DNA of 64,000 nucleotides from Bryobacteraceae bacterium (lineage in GTDB: Bacteria; Acidobacteriota; Terriglobia; Bryobacterales; Bryobacteraceae): contig JANWVO010000058.1 of the NCBI GenBank assembly GCA_025056865.1, forward strand, positions 1-64,000. Direction: 5' to 3'. Shown one piece after another: positions 1 to 9,177 of the stretch; the stretch's first letter is position 1, and each line of letters starts with the position of its first letter. Below the pieces are notes generated by a model. That model did no database searches and was not told the origin of the DNA. It saw nothing but the letters and a program-made list of their open reading frames with translations. Made by a program: the position numbers and the translations under genes.

Positions 1-54
1 GCGCGCCTTCTTTTCACCCCGCTTTCATCTGCGCCGGATACAATCGGGAGTGCG

Positions 55-921
55 ATGCCACTGATCGCTCCTCAGGGTCTTTCCCGCCGTTCCTTTTCGC
101 TTGCGCTGGCTGCGTCGGCGGCGGTGCTGCGCGCCAACGAGCCGGAGATGCGTTGGGCGCTGCTGTCCGACACGCACATCCCCGAGAATCCCGAAGACGC
201 CTACCGCGGCTTCCGGCCCGTGGAGAACCTGCGCAAGGCCGTGCCGATGGTGCTTGAAGCGAAGCCGCAGGGCGCGCTGCTATGCGGCGATGCGGCGCGG
301 CTGCTGGGCACGCCCGGCGACTACCGTGCGCTTCAGTCGCTGCTGGAGCCAGTGGCGACGCGAATGCCCGTGGCCATCGCCCTCGGCAATCACGACGACC
401 GGAAGAATTTCCTTGCGGTATTCGGCGCGTCCCAGAAAGGCGTGCAGCCGGTGAAGAACCGCCACGTACTGGTGATCGAAGGTCCGGCGGTGCGCTTCAT
501 CGTGCTCGACTCGCTCATTCAGCCGAATTTCACGCCGGGGCTGCTGGGCAAAGACCAACGGACGTGGCTCGCGCAATACCTGGATGCCGCCGCCCCGCTG
601 CCGACCGTGCTGTTCATGCACCACACGCCGGATGACGGCGACACGGCGCTGCTCGATATGCCGCGGCTGATGGACATCATCCGCGGCAGGACGATGGTCA
701 AGGCGGTCGTCTTCGGCCACTCGCACCGGTATCTGCATCTCGCCTGGGAAGGGATCCACATGATCAACCTTCCGGCGCTGGGCTACAACTTCAGCGACGA
801 AGAGCCGGTGGGCTGGGTGGATGCGGTGTTCACGGCGCGGGGCGCGAGCCTGACGCTGCGCGCCATCGGCGGCAACACGGAGCGGGACGGCAAGACGGTG
901 GTGCTGAGCTGGCGCGCCTGA
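55..921 (+). CDS. Exported calcineurin-like metallophosphoesterase
   Basis: Predicted exported phosphoesterase of the calcineurin-like superfamily, 288 aa. The N-terminus has a twin-arginine-like signal (SRRSF at 10-14, then a hydrophobic Ala/Leu stretch to about 26). The metal-binding blocks follow in the usual order: DTH at 39-41, GD at 78-79, GNHDD at 111-115, HH at 189-190 and GHSH at 221-224. This is the full set for a dinuclear metal site, so the enzyme should be active in the periplasm or at the cell surface; the substrate cannot be told. A GGGAG lies just before the start and a -10-like TACAAT at 39-44. The symporter gene follows on the same strand after 46 bases and may be co-transcribed. 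Confidence 0.85.
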   Translation: MPLIAPQGLSRRSFSLALAASAAVLRANEPEMRWALLSDTHIPENPEDAYRGFRPVENLRKAVPMVLEAKPQGALLCGDAARLLGTPGDYRALQSLLEPVATRMPVAIALGNHDDRKNFLAVFGASQKGVQPVKNRHVLVIEGPAVRFIVLDSLIQPNFTPGLLGKDQRTWLAQYLDAAAPLPTVLFMHHTPDDGDTALLDMPRLMDIIRGRTMVKAVVFGHSHRYLHLAWEGIHMINLPALGYNFSDEEPVGWVDAVFTARGASLTLRAIGGNTERDGKTVVLSWRA

Positions 922-967
922 GGCGGGACCGCGATATGATGGCTGCCCGGAACCGCCGGGAGCCGCC

Positions 968-2659
968 ATGCACCGTTTCTCCGCATTCTCCGCCCTGGAC
1001 TGGCTGATCCTGGCCGCCTATCTGGCGGGCATTGCCGCGCTGGGCCTGTGGATCGGGCGCCGCGTCGGCAGGACGGACCAGTATTTTCTGGGCGCGCGCC
1101 GCTTCAACCGCTGGGTGATGATTGCGCAGAGCTTCGCCAGCGGGACGCATGCCGACATGCCGGTGTCGCTGGCCGGGGCCGTTTATGCGCGCGGCTTCAG
1201 CGCCATCTGGTTTCAGTGGAAAAACATGTTCGCCACGCCTTTCTACTGGCTGCTGGCGCCGCTGTACCGCCGCATGCGCCGCACCACCATCGCCGAGTTT
1301 TTCGAAGACCGGTACGGGGCGTGGATGGGCGCGGCGTACATGGTGTTCGCGCTCGCGTTCCTGACGATCAACATGGCGAGCATGCTGAAGGGCGCGGCGA
1401 AAGTGATCAGCCAGGCGGCGGGCGGGGAGATTCCGGTGAACGGGATCGTAGTGGCAATGACGGCGGCGTTCCTGCTGTACAGCTTCATCGGCGGACAGGT
1501 GGCCACGGCGTGGACGGAGCTGGTGCAGGGATTCCTCATCATCGTGCTGTCGTTCCTGCTGATCCCACTCGGCTGGGGGCTGGTTGGCGGCATGGCGGGC
1601 ATTCGCGAAGCGCTGGGTCCGGAGCGGATGACGCTGACCGCGCCCGAGGGCATCGGCCCGTGGTTCATCCTGATGCTCACGATCAATGGACTGATCGGCA
1701 TCACCAGCCAGCCGCACATCATGGGGATGGTGGCGACGGGCCGGGACGAGGCGGCGTGCCGCGAGGGTTTTCTGTACGGCACTTTCGTCAAGCGCTTCTG
1801 CACGCTGGGATGGGCGCTCACCGGGCTGGTGGCGGCAGCGCTGCTGGCAAAGGGCGTTTTCGGGACGGCGGCGCTGGCGGATGCGGAAGAGGCGTTCGGC
1901 TTCGCCTGCCGGCACCTGCTGTTTCCCGGAGGCAAGGGCCTGCTGGTGGCCTGCCTGCTGGCGGCCAACATGGCGGCCTGCTCCGCTTACATGGTGAGCG
2001 CCGGGGCGCTGTTCACGAGGAACCTCTATGGGCGGTACTTCGCCCCCGGCCGCAGCGACCGGCACTATCTGTGGGTGGGGCGCGCAAGCGGCGTGCTGAT
2101 CACGCTGCTCGGCGTGGCGTATGCCGTGTTCCTCATTGAACGGGTGCTGAACACGTTCCTGCTGACGGAAACGCTGGCCACCTATGTGGGCATTGCCGTG
2201 CTGGGCGGCATTTTCTGGCGGCGCGCCAACCGCTGGGGCGCGCTGGCGGGCATCAGCGCCGCCATGGCCGCCAACTTTGCCATCTACTCGTGGATCGGAC
2301 AGAGATTCGACCACTGGGATCCGAACGTCTTCCTCGCGGCGCTTGTGACGGGGATGGCGGTATTCGTTGGCGTGAGCCTGCTGACGCCGCCCGAACCGCC
2401 GTCTGCCGTGGACGACTTTTTCCGGCGGCTCCGCACGCCGAGCCACATGGATCCGCAGGCAGCTACTCCGATGGAAGAAGTGGAGCGCGAGGCGGCGCGC
2501 CGCGGCGAGCAGCTTCTGCTGCTGCACCTGCTCCATCCAGGGCGCGGCGCTGCGGGGGAGCCGTTCTGGCGCGCCTACCGGATCGACCTAGAGGGTTTCC
2601 TTCTGGGCTGGGGGATTGCAGCGGGGATGGTGGCGCTGGCGTGGCTGGTGGTGCGGTGA
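968..2659 (+). CDS. Sodium:solute symporter (SSS family)
   Basis: Inner-membrane secondary transporter of the SSS family, 563 aa, with about 13 hydrophobic helices. The first is at about 10-30 (LDWLILAAYLAGIAALGLWI). The region SFASGTHADMPVSLAGA after helix 2 and the polar RRMRRTTIAEFFEDRYG segment match the conserved N-terminal part of sodium/solute symporters. A roughly 70-residue cytoplasmic segment (PPEPPSAVDDFFRRL onwards) precedes the last helix. The substrate is not evident; sugars, organic acids and amino acids all occur in this family. The start has GGGAG about 6 bases upstream, and TATGAT at 935-940 could be a -10. The gene is convergent with the kinase gene, with a 21-base gap. Confidence 0.88.
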   Translation: MHRFSAFSALDWLILAAYLAGIAALGLWIGRRVGRTDQYFLGARRFNRWVMIAQSFASGTHADMPVSLAGAVYARGFSAIWFQWKNMFATPFYWLLAPLYRRMRRTTIAEFFEDRYGAWMGAAYMVFALAFLTINMASMLKGAAKVISQAAGGEIPVNGIVVAMTAAFLLYSFIGGQVATAWTELVQGFLIIVLSFLLIPLGWGLVGGMAGIREALGPERMTLTAPEGIGPWFILMLTINGLIGITSQPHIMGMVATGRDEAACREGFLYGTFVKRFCTLGWALTGLVAAALLAKGVFGTAALADAEEAFGFACRHLLFPGGKGLLVACLLAANMAACSAYMVSAGALFTRNLYGRYFAPGRSDRHYLWVGRASGVLITLLGVAYAVFLIERVLNTFLLTETLATYVGIAVLGGIFWRRANRWGALAGISAAMAANFAIYSWIGQRFDHWDPNVFLAALVTGMAVFVGVSLLTPPEPPSAVDDFFRRLRTPSHMDPQAATPMEEVEREAARRGEQLLLLHLLHPGRGAAGEPFWRAYRIDLEGFLLGWGIAAGMVALAWLVVR

Positions 2660-2680
2660 GCGGCTCCAGCCGGCCGGAGG

Positions 2681-3652
2681 TCAGGCCATGCGGGAGACGC
2701 TGTCGAGCAGCTCTTCGGGCTTCACGGTGGCGGTGCCGAGCTTGCCGACGGCGACACCGCTGGCGTGGTTGGCGAGCTCGGCGGCTTCGGCGGGCGCCGC
2801 GCCGGCGGCCAGGGCGAGGGTAAAGACGGCGATGGCCGTGTCGCCGGCGCCGCTGACGTCGAACACCTCGCGGGCGCGCGTCGGCGTGTGATAGGGCTGG
2901 CCGCCGCGTTCGAGCAGCAGCATGCCGTGTTCGCCCATCGTGATGAGCACCATCCGCGTGTCCCACAATTCCAGCAGCCGCGCGGCGGCCTCTTCGGGCG
3001 GCGCGTCCGGCAGCAGCCCGGCGGCGGCGCGCGCCTCGCGCAGGTTCGGTTTCACGGCCGTCACGCCATGCCACGGGAGCGGATTCAGCGGGCTCGGATC
3101 GACCGTGATGATGCGGTGCCGCGCGAGGCGGCAGAGGCCTTCGACGAGAGAGGGCGTCAGGAAGCCCTTGGCGTAATCCGAGAAAATGACCGCGTCCCAG
3201 CCGTCGCGCTGCGCGGCCAGCCTTGCGAGCACGAGCGCTTCGATTTCCGGGCTGAGGCGGCGCCGCTGCTCGCGGTCGATGCGCACCACCTGCTGGTGCC
3301 GGGCGATGACGCGCGTCTTGATGATGGTGGGGCAGTCCGGCGAGGCCACCACGGCGCTGTCGTCGATGCCGGCCGCGCGCAGCAGCTCCGCGAGCCGCCC
3401 GCCGGCGGCATCGGCGCCGCGCACGCCGGCCATGGCGGCGCGCGCGCCCATCTCGCGGAGGTTGCGGGCCACGTTGGCGGCGCCGCCGGCGAAAAAGGAC
3501 TCGCCGGTCACTTCCACCACCGGGACCGGGGCCTCCGGCGAGATGCGGCTGACGTCGCCCCAGACGAACTCGTCCAGCATCAGGTCTCCCGCGACCAGGA
3601 TGCGGAGTCCCGGGAATCTCGAGAGGATTTCCTGCGCCCGTTCGACACGCAT
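2681..3652 (-). CDS. rfaE1: D-glycero-beta-D-manno-heptose-7-phosphate kinase (PfkB family)
   Basis: ADP-heptose pathway kinase for lipopolysaccharide core synthesis; it phosphorylates heptose-7-phosphate at C1. The 323 aa match the kinase half of HldE. An N-terminal GDLMLDEFVWGDVSRISPE block and FAGGAANVARNL are typical of RfaE1. VKPNLREA is in the middle, and the PfkB signature with the catalytic Asp (VSGAGDTA) is near the C-terminus. No nucleotidyltransferase domain is attached, so the second activity must be encoded elsewhere. The ATG at 3652 is preferred over a longer frame because homology begins at MRVERAQEIL. A -10-like TACACT (3674-3669) lies 16 bases upstream. Confidence 0.88.
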   Translation of the reverse strand: MRVERAQEILSRFPGLRILVAGDLMLDEFVWGDVSRISPEAPVPVVEVTGESFFAGGAANVARNLREMGARAAMAGVRGADAAGGRLAELLRAAGIDDSAVVASPDCPTIIKTRVIARHQQVVRIDREQRRRLSPEIEALVLARLAAQRDGWDAVIFSDYAKGFLTPSLVEGLCRLARHRIITVDPSPLNPLPWHGVTAVKPNLREARAAAGLLPDAPPEEAAARLLELWDTRMVLITMGEHGMLLLERGGQPYHTPTRAREVFDVSGAGDTAIAVFTLALAAGAAPAEAAELANHASGVAVGKLGTATVKPEELLDSVSRMA

Positions 3653-3687
3653 GATCCGCGCCCTTGCGAGTGTAGCAGAGGCGGGCC

Positions 3688-5961
3688 TCACAATTCCGGC
3701 CAGGAATGTTTCGGGTAGCGGCGCATCAGCTCGCGGCGCACCTGCGGGTAGAGCCGCTGCCAGAATCCGGCCAGGTCCTGCGTCACCTGCACGGGGCGCT
3801 GATTGGGCGCGAGCAGGTGCACGACCAGCGGCGTCTGCTGCGGGCCGATGCGCGGCGTTTCGCGCATCCCGAAGAAATCCTGGAGCCGCGCCGCGACGAA
3901 GGGCGGCGCCCCGGCGGGATAGCGGATGCGCGCCCTGCGGCCGGAAGGCAGGCGAAGGTAGCCGGGAGCGAGCCGCTCCAGTTCGGCCGCCTGCGGGCCG
4001 AGCGCAGACTTCAGCGCCGCTTCCAGGCCGCCGCCGGACGCGGCGCGCCGGAGCTCGTCGAACGAGCGCAGCCCGCGGCAGAGCGCCCGCAGCGCGGCTT
4101 CGACATCCGGCTCCGGCAGTCCCGCAAAGCGGATCCGTTGCCGGAGTTCCTCGAGGGCCTCTCCATCGGCGAAGCGCTCCAGCCCGGCCTCGAGCGCTTT
4201 CTGCGCCAGAAGCTCCGCAGCCTGCTCCGGATCCGGCGCGTGGCTGCGCGATTCCTCGATGACAAGGCCGTCATAGGAAAGCCGCCAGACCTCCTCCACG
4301 CGCCCGGCCTCGCGGTTCCACTCGAGCGCCCGCGCCTCGCGGAGCCTTTCCGGGAAGACATCGAGGAGGAGCTCCGGCTCGATGGGCACGGCGCGGCGCA
4401 CCACGGGCAGGCCGCGCTCCGGCCGCTCCTCGGTTTCGAGCGCGACGAGGAACTCGGCCTTCCCGAGGCCCGCCTCATCGGCCAGCAGCGCGGAGGAGCC
4501 GTTGGAGAGCTGAAGTTCGCGCCCGCGGCGGCGGCGCGCCACGCGGTCCGGGAACGCCCGCAGGACGCATTCTTCGAACGGCGCCGCGGGGCGCGGCGGA
4601 GCCAGGGTGCGCAACTGGTTCTCGATGGCCTCCGCCTGCGCCGGATGCGCCGCGGAAAGCTCCGCCGCAAGGCGGCAGGCGGGCGCGCCGCCGCGTTCCA
4701 CCAGCGCCGCCAGCCGCGGATGGAGCGGCAGGCGCGACAGGCGGGCGCCAAACTCCGTCAGCCGTCCGTTGGCATCGAGGGCCCCCAGGCGACGCAACAG
4801 CTCTTCGGCAGCCGCCACCGCCTCCGGCGGAGGCGGTGTCATCCACTCCAGGGCCAAGGGGTCGCGGACGCCCGCGGCGTGCAGGTGCAGGCAGAGCTGC
4901 GAGAGCTCGCGGCGGAGAATTTCCGGCGTGTCGTGTTCGGGACGGCGCAGGAAGTCCTCCTGAGGATAGAGGCGGAGGGCGAGGCCGGGTCCGAGGCGGG
5001 CGGCGCGACCGGCGCGCTGCGTGGCGGAGGCGCGGCTGATGCGCCGCACTTCCAGCCGCGGCAGCCCGCTCCAGGGAGAGTCCGAGGGGATGCGGGCGAG
5101 GCCCGAGTCGACGACGGCGCGCACGCCGGGGATGGTGACGCTGGATTCGGCGAGGTTGGTGGAGAGCACGACGCGGCGCCGCGGCCCGGGCTGCACGGCG
5201 CGGTCCTGCTGTTCGGGGGGCAGGTCGCCGTGCAGCGGGAGGATGTCGGCCTCGTGGGCGATTCGCCGGGCGAGCAGCCGCTCCATCGCGCGCCGGATCT
5301 CGGCGGCCCCGGGCAGGAAAACGAGAATGTCGCCTTCTGTTTCCGTCCAGCAGGCCTCCACCGCCTCCTGCACGAGCTCTTCGAGCCGCTGCGCCGAATG
5401 CGGCGTGTAGCGGACCTCGAGCGGATGGAGGCGGCCTTCGCTCCGCAGCAGCGGGCAGCCGCCGAGGAACTGCGCCACGGCGGCGCCGTCGAGCGTGGCC
5501 GACATGACGAGCAGCCGCAGATCCGGCCGCGCAGCGAGCTGGAGCCGGCGGAGGAGCGCAAGCGCAAGGTCGCCCTCGAGGTGGCGCTCGTGGAACTCGT
5601 CGAGCACGACGGCGCTGACGCCTTCGAGCCCTGGGTCGACGAGCAGCCGGCGCGCGAGAAGCCCTTCGGTGAGGTAGAGCAGGCGCGTGCGCGCGCCCGC
5701 CACGCGCTGGAAGCGGACCTGCCAGCCAACGGTTTCTCCCGGCCGCTCGCCGCGCTCCCGCGCCACGCGCTCCGCAGCAAGCCGCGCGGCGAGGCGGCGG
5801 GGCTCGAGCACGAGGATCTGGCCGGGCAATACGTCGAGCAGCGCCGCCGGCACGCGCGTCGTCTTGCCCGCGCCCGGCGGGGCTTCCAGCACCAGACAGG
5901 GTCCGCGCCGCAGCGCGGCGCGCACGTCCTCGAGGATCGCGTCGACGGGCAGCCGCTCCAC
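3688..5961 (-). CDS. hrpB: ATP-dependent helicase HrpB (DEAH-like)
   Basis: DExH-box RNA helicase of the HrpB family, 757 aa from a GTG start. Helicase motifs appear in order: GAGKTT at 30-35, LEPRRLAARLAAERVA, the Walker B variant DEFH at 121-124, MSATL, FLPGAAEIRRAM, STNLAESSVTIPGV and QRAGRAARLG. The C-terminus ends with the family-specific YPKHSWPE. DEFH in place of DEAH is normal for HrpB. The open frame continues upstream but only antisense to the aminotransferase gene. Homology begins at LPVDAILEDV, so the GTG at 5961 is chosen. It is preceded by TACAGT and exactly six bases, with no Shine-Dalgarno sequence, suggesting a leaderless mRNA. Confidence 0.9.
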   Translation of the reverse strand: MERLPVDAILEDVRAALRRGPCLVLEAPPGAGKTTRVPAALLDVLPGQILVLEPRRLAARLAAERVARERGERPGETVGWQVRFQRVAGARTRLLYLTEGLLARRLLVDPGLEGVSAVVLDEFHERHLEGDLALALLRRLQLAARPDLRLLVMSATLDGAAVAQFLGGCPLLRSEGRLHPLEVRYTPHSAQRLEELVQEAVEACWTETEGDILVFLPGAAEIRRAMERLLARRIAHEADILPLHGDLPPEQQDRAVQPGPRRRVVLSTNLAESSVTIPGVRAVVDSGLARIPSDSPWSGLPRLEVRRISRASATQRAGRAARLGPGLALRLYPQEDFLRRPEHDTPEILRRELSQLCLHLHAAGVRDPLALEWMTPPPPEAVAAAEELLRRLGALDANGRLTEFGARLSRLPLHPRLAALVERGGAPACRLAAELSAAHPAQAEAIENQLRTLAPPRPAAPFEECVLRAFPDRVARRRRGRELQLSNGSSALLADEAGLGKAEFLVALETEERPERGLPVVRRAVPIEPELLLDVFPERLREARALEWNREAGRVEEVWRLSYDGLVIEESRSHAPDPEQAAELLAQKALEAGLERFADGEALEELRQRIRFAGLPEPDVEAALRALCRGLRSFDELRRAASGGGLEAALKSALGPQAAELERLAPGYLRLPSGRRARIRYPAGAPPFVAARLQDFFGMRETPRIGPQQTPLVVHLLAPNQRPVQVTQDLAGFWQRLYPQVRRELMRRYPKHSWPEL

Positions 5962-5973
5962 ATATACACTGTA
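5942..5973. promoter_or_regulatory. Overlapping divergent -10 boxes for hrpB and the class V aminotransferase
   Basis: Only 15 bases separate the two divergent start codons. On the plus strand TACACT (5965-5970) is followed by six bases and then the ATG at 5977; TCGACG at 5942-5947 is a fair -35 with a 17-base spacer. On the minus strand TACAGT (5973-5968) is followed by six bases and then the GTG at 5961. With standard -10 to +1 spacing both transcripts would begin at the start codon. The two -10 boxes overlap, so the promoters should compete. This is a pattern seen in sequence, not a mapped promoter. Confidence 0.5.
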
Positions 5974-5976
5974 GCT

Positions 5977-7095
5977 ATGGCTGTCACCGTCCAACCGCCC
6001 CGCCGGCTCCTGTTCGGCCCCGGGCCGTCTCCCGTCCATCCCCGGATTTACGAGGCGATGAGCCGCCCGATCGTGGGCCATCTGGATCCGTATTTCTTTC
6101 AGATCAACGAGGAAATCCGGGCCGGATTGCAGGCCTGTTTCGGGACAAAAAACGAATTCACCATGGTCATTTCCGGCACGGGAAGCGCCGGCATGGAGTG
6201 CGCCGTGGCGAATTTCGTCGAACCCGGATCCACGGTGGCCGTTTTCGCCAACGGCTATTTCAGCGACCGCATCACGGAGATGGCCCGCCGCCACGGCGCC
6301 CGCGTGGAGCGGCTCGAGAAGCCGTGGGGAGAGATCTACACCGACGCCGAGGCGCGCGAGTTCCTCCGCGCGGTGCGCCCGCAGGTGGCGGCGTTCGTCC
6401 ATGCGGAGACGAGCACGGGGGCGCATCAGCCCGGAGATGGCATCTGCCGCGCGGCGCACGAGGTTGGAGCGCTGGTCATCGCCGACTGCGTGACCAGCCT
6501 CGGCGGCATGCCGGTGCGCGTGGACGAGACGGGCATCGACATCGCCTACAGCGGCACGCAGAAGGCTCTGGGCGCGCCGCCGGGCCTGGCGCCCATTACC
6601 TGCTCGCCGCGCGCGGTGGAGTATCTGCGGCAGCGGAAATCCCCGCCCGCAAGCTGGTATCTCGACCTGAAACTGCTGCTGGATTATTACGAAAGCGCCC
6701 ACCGTTATCACCACACGGCGCCGGTCTCGATGTTCTATGCGCTGCGCGAGGCGCTGGCCATCATCGAAGAGGAAGGGCTGGAGAACCGCTGGGCGCGGCA
6801 CCGCCGCAACCACGAGCGGTTTGTCGCGGGCCTTGCCGAGATGGGCATCCGCATGCACGTCCGGGAAGGCGAAAGGCTGTGGACGCTCAACACGCCCTGC
6901 GTGCCCGAAGGCGTGGATGACGCCGCCGTGCGCCGGCGCCTGATGGAAGCCTACGGCATCGAGATTGCCGGAGGGTTCGGCCCGCTGGCCGGCAAGGTGT
7001 GGCGGATTGGCACGATGGGCTACGGCTCGACCGAGGAGAACGTCGACCTGCTGTTGCGGGCGCTCAGCGAGGTGCTGGCAGCGGTGTTGAAGTAA
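5977..7095 (+). CDS. Class V aminotransferase (alanine/serine-glyoxylate aminotransferase family)
   Basis: PLP-dependent aminotransferase of the alanine-glyoxylate/serine-glyoxylate group, 372 aa, cytoplasmic. The N-terminus has the family block LLFGPGPSPVHPRIYEAM, then HLDPYFF and SGTGSAGMECA for cofactor phosphate binding. The probable PLP lysine is K196 in SGTQKALGAPPGL. The family transfers an amino group from alanine or serine to glyoxylate, or acts on related 2-oxo acids; the exact donor is not resolved. Start choice: the ATG at 5977 begins MAVTVQPPRRL, directly before the conserved block. There is no Shine-Dalgarno sequence and the putative -10 lies six bases upstream, so a leaderless transcript is likely. 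Confidence 0.87.
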   Translation: MAVTVQPPRRLLFGPGPSPVHPRIYEAMSRPIVGHLDPYFFQINEEIRAGLQACFGTKNEFTMVISGTGSAGMECAVANFVEPGSTVAVFANGYFSDRITEMARRHGARVERLEKPWGEIYTDAEAREFLRAVRPQVAAFVHAETSTGAHQPGDGICRAAHEVGALVIADCVTSLGGMPVRVDETGIDIAYSGTQKALGAPPGLAPITCSPRAVEYLRQRKSPPASWYLDLKLLLDYYESAHRYHHTAPVSMFYALREALAIIEEEGLENRWARHRRNHERFVAGLAEMGIRMHVREGERLWTLNTPCVPEGVDDAAVRRRLMEAYGIEIAGGFGPLAGKVWRIGTMGYGSTEENVDLLLRALSEVLAAVLK

Positions 7096-7323
7096 GCAAG
7101 GACGCTGCCCTGCCCTGCTGGCCGGGGGAGGGCGGCGCGTTGAAAGCGGGGTTCAGTGGGAGCGGCCGAGGCGCGGGCAAACGGCCGGTCTCCGGCCGGC
7201 GGCTGATGGCGGCATCCGTCCGGCTGCCGGGGGGCCGATGATCCCGCTGCCTGCGCCGCGCGCTTGCAGCCCGTTGCAGCGCGCCCTTCCCACCCGCGGA
7301 GCGATCCGGGAGTTCCGGCAGGC

Positions 7324-8310
7324 TCAGAATGCCCAACGCCAGACGTTGGCACCCACAGTAAATCCGGCTCCAACGGCGGCGAACAGCACAATGTCGCCCT
7401 TTTTCAGCCGCCCCTGCTGCCACGCCTCGGCCGTGGCGATGGGGATCGTGCCCGAGGTCGTGTTGCCGTAGCGTTCGATGTTGATCAGAACATTTTCCTC
7501 TGGAATGCCGAGGCGGTTGGCGGCGGCAAGGATGATGCGCTTGTTGGCCTGGTGCGGCACCATGAGCTTGACCTCGGAGGGCTGGATGCCGAGCTCTTCG
7601 AGCAGCTCTGCGGAGATGTCGCCCATCTTCTTGACCGCGTACTTGAACACCGCCTGCCCTTCCTGATGGACGAAGTGGAGCCGCCTGTCCACGGTTTCGT
7701 GCGACGGGGGCATGCGCGAGCCGCCGGCAGGCATGATGAGCATGTCGCCGCCGGAGCCGTCGATCTCGTTTCTGAAGCCGAGGAAGCCTTCCTCGCCATC
7801 AGCGGCCGGCTCGACGAGAAATGCGCCCGCGCCGTCGCCGAACAGCACGCAGGTGGCGCGGTCCGTATAGTCGACGATGCGGCTCATGGTGTCCGAGCCG
7901 ATGACCAGGACCTTGCGGTGGGTTCCGCAGCCGACGAGGTGGGCGGCGGTGGTAAGCCCGTAGACGAAGCTGGAGCAGGCTGCGATCAGATCGAAGCCCC
8001 AGGCGCGCTTCACCCCGAGCCGGTGCTGCACGAGGCACGCCGTGGAGGGGAACATATGGTCGGGCGTGACCGTGCAGAGGATGATTGCGTCCACGTCCTC
8101 GGCGGTTGTGCCGCGGTGGGCGAGAGCTGCCCTGGCAGCCTCGACAGCCATGTCAGACGTGGCGATTTCCGGATCTGCGATGTGGCGTTCGCGGATGCCA
8201 GTCCTCTCCAGGATCCATTCGTTGGAAGTGTCCACCATCCGAGCCAGATCGTCGTTGGTGAGAACCCGCGGCGGCACCCATGCGCCCACCGCGCTGATTT
8301 TCGCTTTCAA
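7324..8310 (-). CDS. fabH: 3-oxoacyl-[acyl-carrier-protein] synthase III (FabH) with a TTG start
   Basis: Starts fatty acid elongation by condensing acetyl-CoA (or another acyl-CoA) with malonyl-ACP. From the TTG at 8310 the protein is 328 aa and begins KAKISAVGAWVPPRVLTN, as FabH proteins do. The catalytic triad is complete: C112 in AACSSF, H253 in VPHQANKR and N283 in RYGNTTSG. C112 falls at exactly the number used for E. coli FabH, which supports this start. A GGGAGG lies about 7 bases upstream of the TTG; the first ATG in the frame is 48 bases further out and has no such site. No other fab genes adjoin. The gene is divergent from the SprT-like gene. Confidence 0.92.
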   Translation of the reverse strand: MKAKISAVGAWVPPRVLTNDDLARMVDTSNEWILERTGIRERHIADPEIATSDMAVEAARAALAHRGTTAEDVDAIILCTVTPDHMFPSTACLVQHRLGVKRAWGFDLIAACSSFVYGLTTAAHLVGCGTHRKVLVIGSDTMSRIVDYTDRATCVLFGDGAGAFLVEPAADGEEGFLGFRNEIDGSGGDMLIMPAGGSRMPPSHETVDRRLHFVHQEGQAVFKYAVKKMGDISAELLEELGIQPSEVKLMVPHQANKRIILAAANRLGIPEENVLINIERYGNTTSGTIPIATAEAWQQGRLKKGDIVLFAAVGAGFTVGANVWRWAF

Positions 8311-8448
8311 CAAGGAACCTCCCTTTGCCGCCGGGCCGCAGCCGAACATGCAGGCCATAACGGAGACGCCCGTGCGGGCGGCGCCGGCGAAGCAGGCCGT
8401 CCGTGCAACAGACGGGAAACTCTAAAATTATGCTATCCAGAGAGAGGG

Positions 8449-9168
8449 ATGCAACTGCTGGCTTCCGAACTGCTGCCGCAGCCGGAATCGACCGAGGCGA
8501 TTTTCCAGCGGGTTTATTCGGCCGTCGCGCGCACGGGCGAGGCCCCGCCGGTGCGGCTCCATGTGCGGCCATACGTGGCGACGATCGGCAGACTGCGGCT
8601 CGCGCAGGGCGTGCTTGAGCTGCGGCTGAGCGAGGCGATGGCAGCCGCGCCGGCCACGGTGCGGGAAGCGCTGGCATGGATCCTCGTTTCACGGCTGTTC
8701 CGCTCCGCCCCGCCGGCGCATTGGGTGCGCCACTACCGGCAGTACATGAACCGCAAGGACGTGCGGCGCGTGCATCAGGCAGTGCGCGCGGCGCGGAGCC
8801 GGAAGCACATCTCCGGCCCGCAGGGCGTTGTCTACGACCTTGCCGAAATCTTCCGTTCGCTGCGCGACCGCTATTTCGGCCCGCTGCTGCCGGAGCCGCA
8901 GCTTGGCTGGAGCCGCCGGCCTTCGCGCACGCTGCTGGGCCACTTCGACCACGTCCACAATGCGATCGTTCTGAGCTCGTGGCTGGACCGGCCGGAAGTG
9001 CCGCGCTTCGTGGTCGAATACGTCATGTACCACGAAATGCTGCACATGAAGCACCCGGTGGAACACCGCCGCCACCGGCGATCCATCCACCCGCCAGCGT
9101 TCCGCGAGGAGGAGAAGCGGTTCGAGCGTCTGGCGGAGGCGAGGTCGTGGCTGAAGACGGCGCGGTAA
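8449..9168 (+). CDS. SprT-like zinc metalloprotease-domain protein
   Basis: Protein of 239 aa with a zincin signature, HEMLH at 195-199, within the hydrophobic context FVVEYVMYHEMLHMKHP and a further His-rich segment (HRRSIHPPAF) downstream as possible third ligand. The core DLAEIFRSLRDRYFGPLLP then LGWSRRPSRTLLGHFD resembles SprT/YgjP-type domains. No signal peptide is seen, so it is probably cytoplasmic. The N-terminal 100 residues (SELLPQPESTEAIF onwards) carry no recognised domain. The start has GAGAGAGGG directly upstream, and TAAAAT at 8423-8428 may be the -10. The substrate is unknown; bacterial SprT-like proteins are mostly uncharacterised. Confidence 0.7.
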   Translation: MQLLASELLPQPESTEAIFQRVYSAVARTGEAPPVRLHVRPYVATIGRLRLAQGVLELRLSEAMAAAPATVREALAWILVSRLFRSAPPAHWVRHYRQYMNRKDVRRVHQAVRAARSRKHISGPQGVVYDLAEIFRSLRDRYFGPLLPEPQLGWSRRPSRTLLGHFDHVHNAIVLSSWLDRPEVPRFVVEYVMYHEMLHMKHPVEHRRHRRSIHPPAFREEEKRFERLAEARSWLKTAR

Positions 9169-9177
9169 GGCCGGCGC

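Noticed and set aside
3706-5976. Plus-strand open frame of about 750 codons leading into the aminotransferase frame
   Set aside because: It is antisense to hrpB, has no start or domain of its own, and aminotransferase homology begins only at 5977.
7183-7197. Hairpin GGCCGG-TCT-CCGGCC between the aminotransferase and fabH genes
   Set aside because: Short, without a T-run and common by chance at this base composition; not enough to call a terminator.
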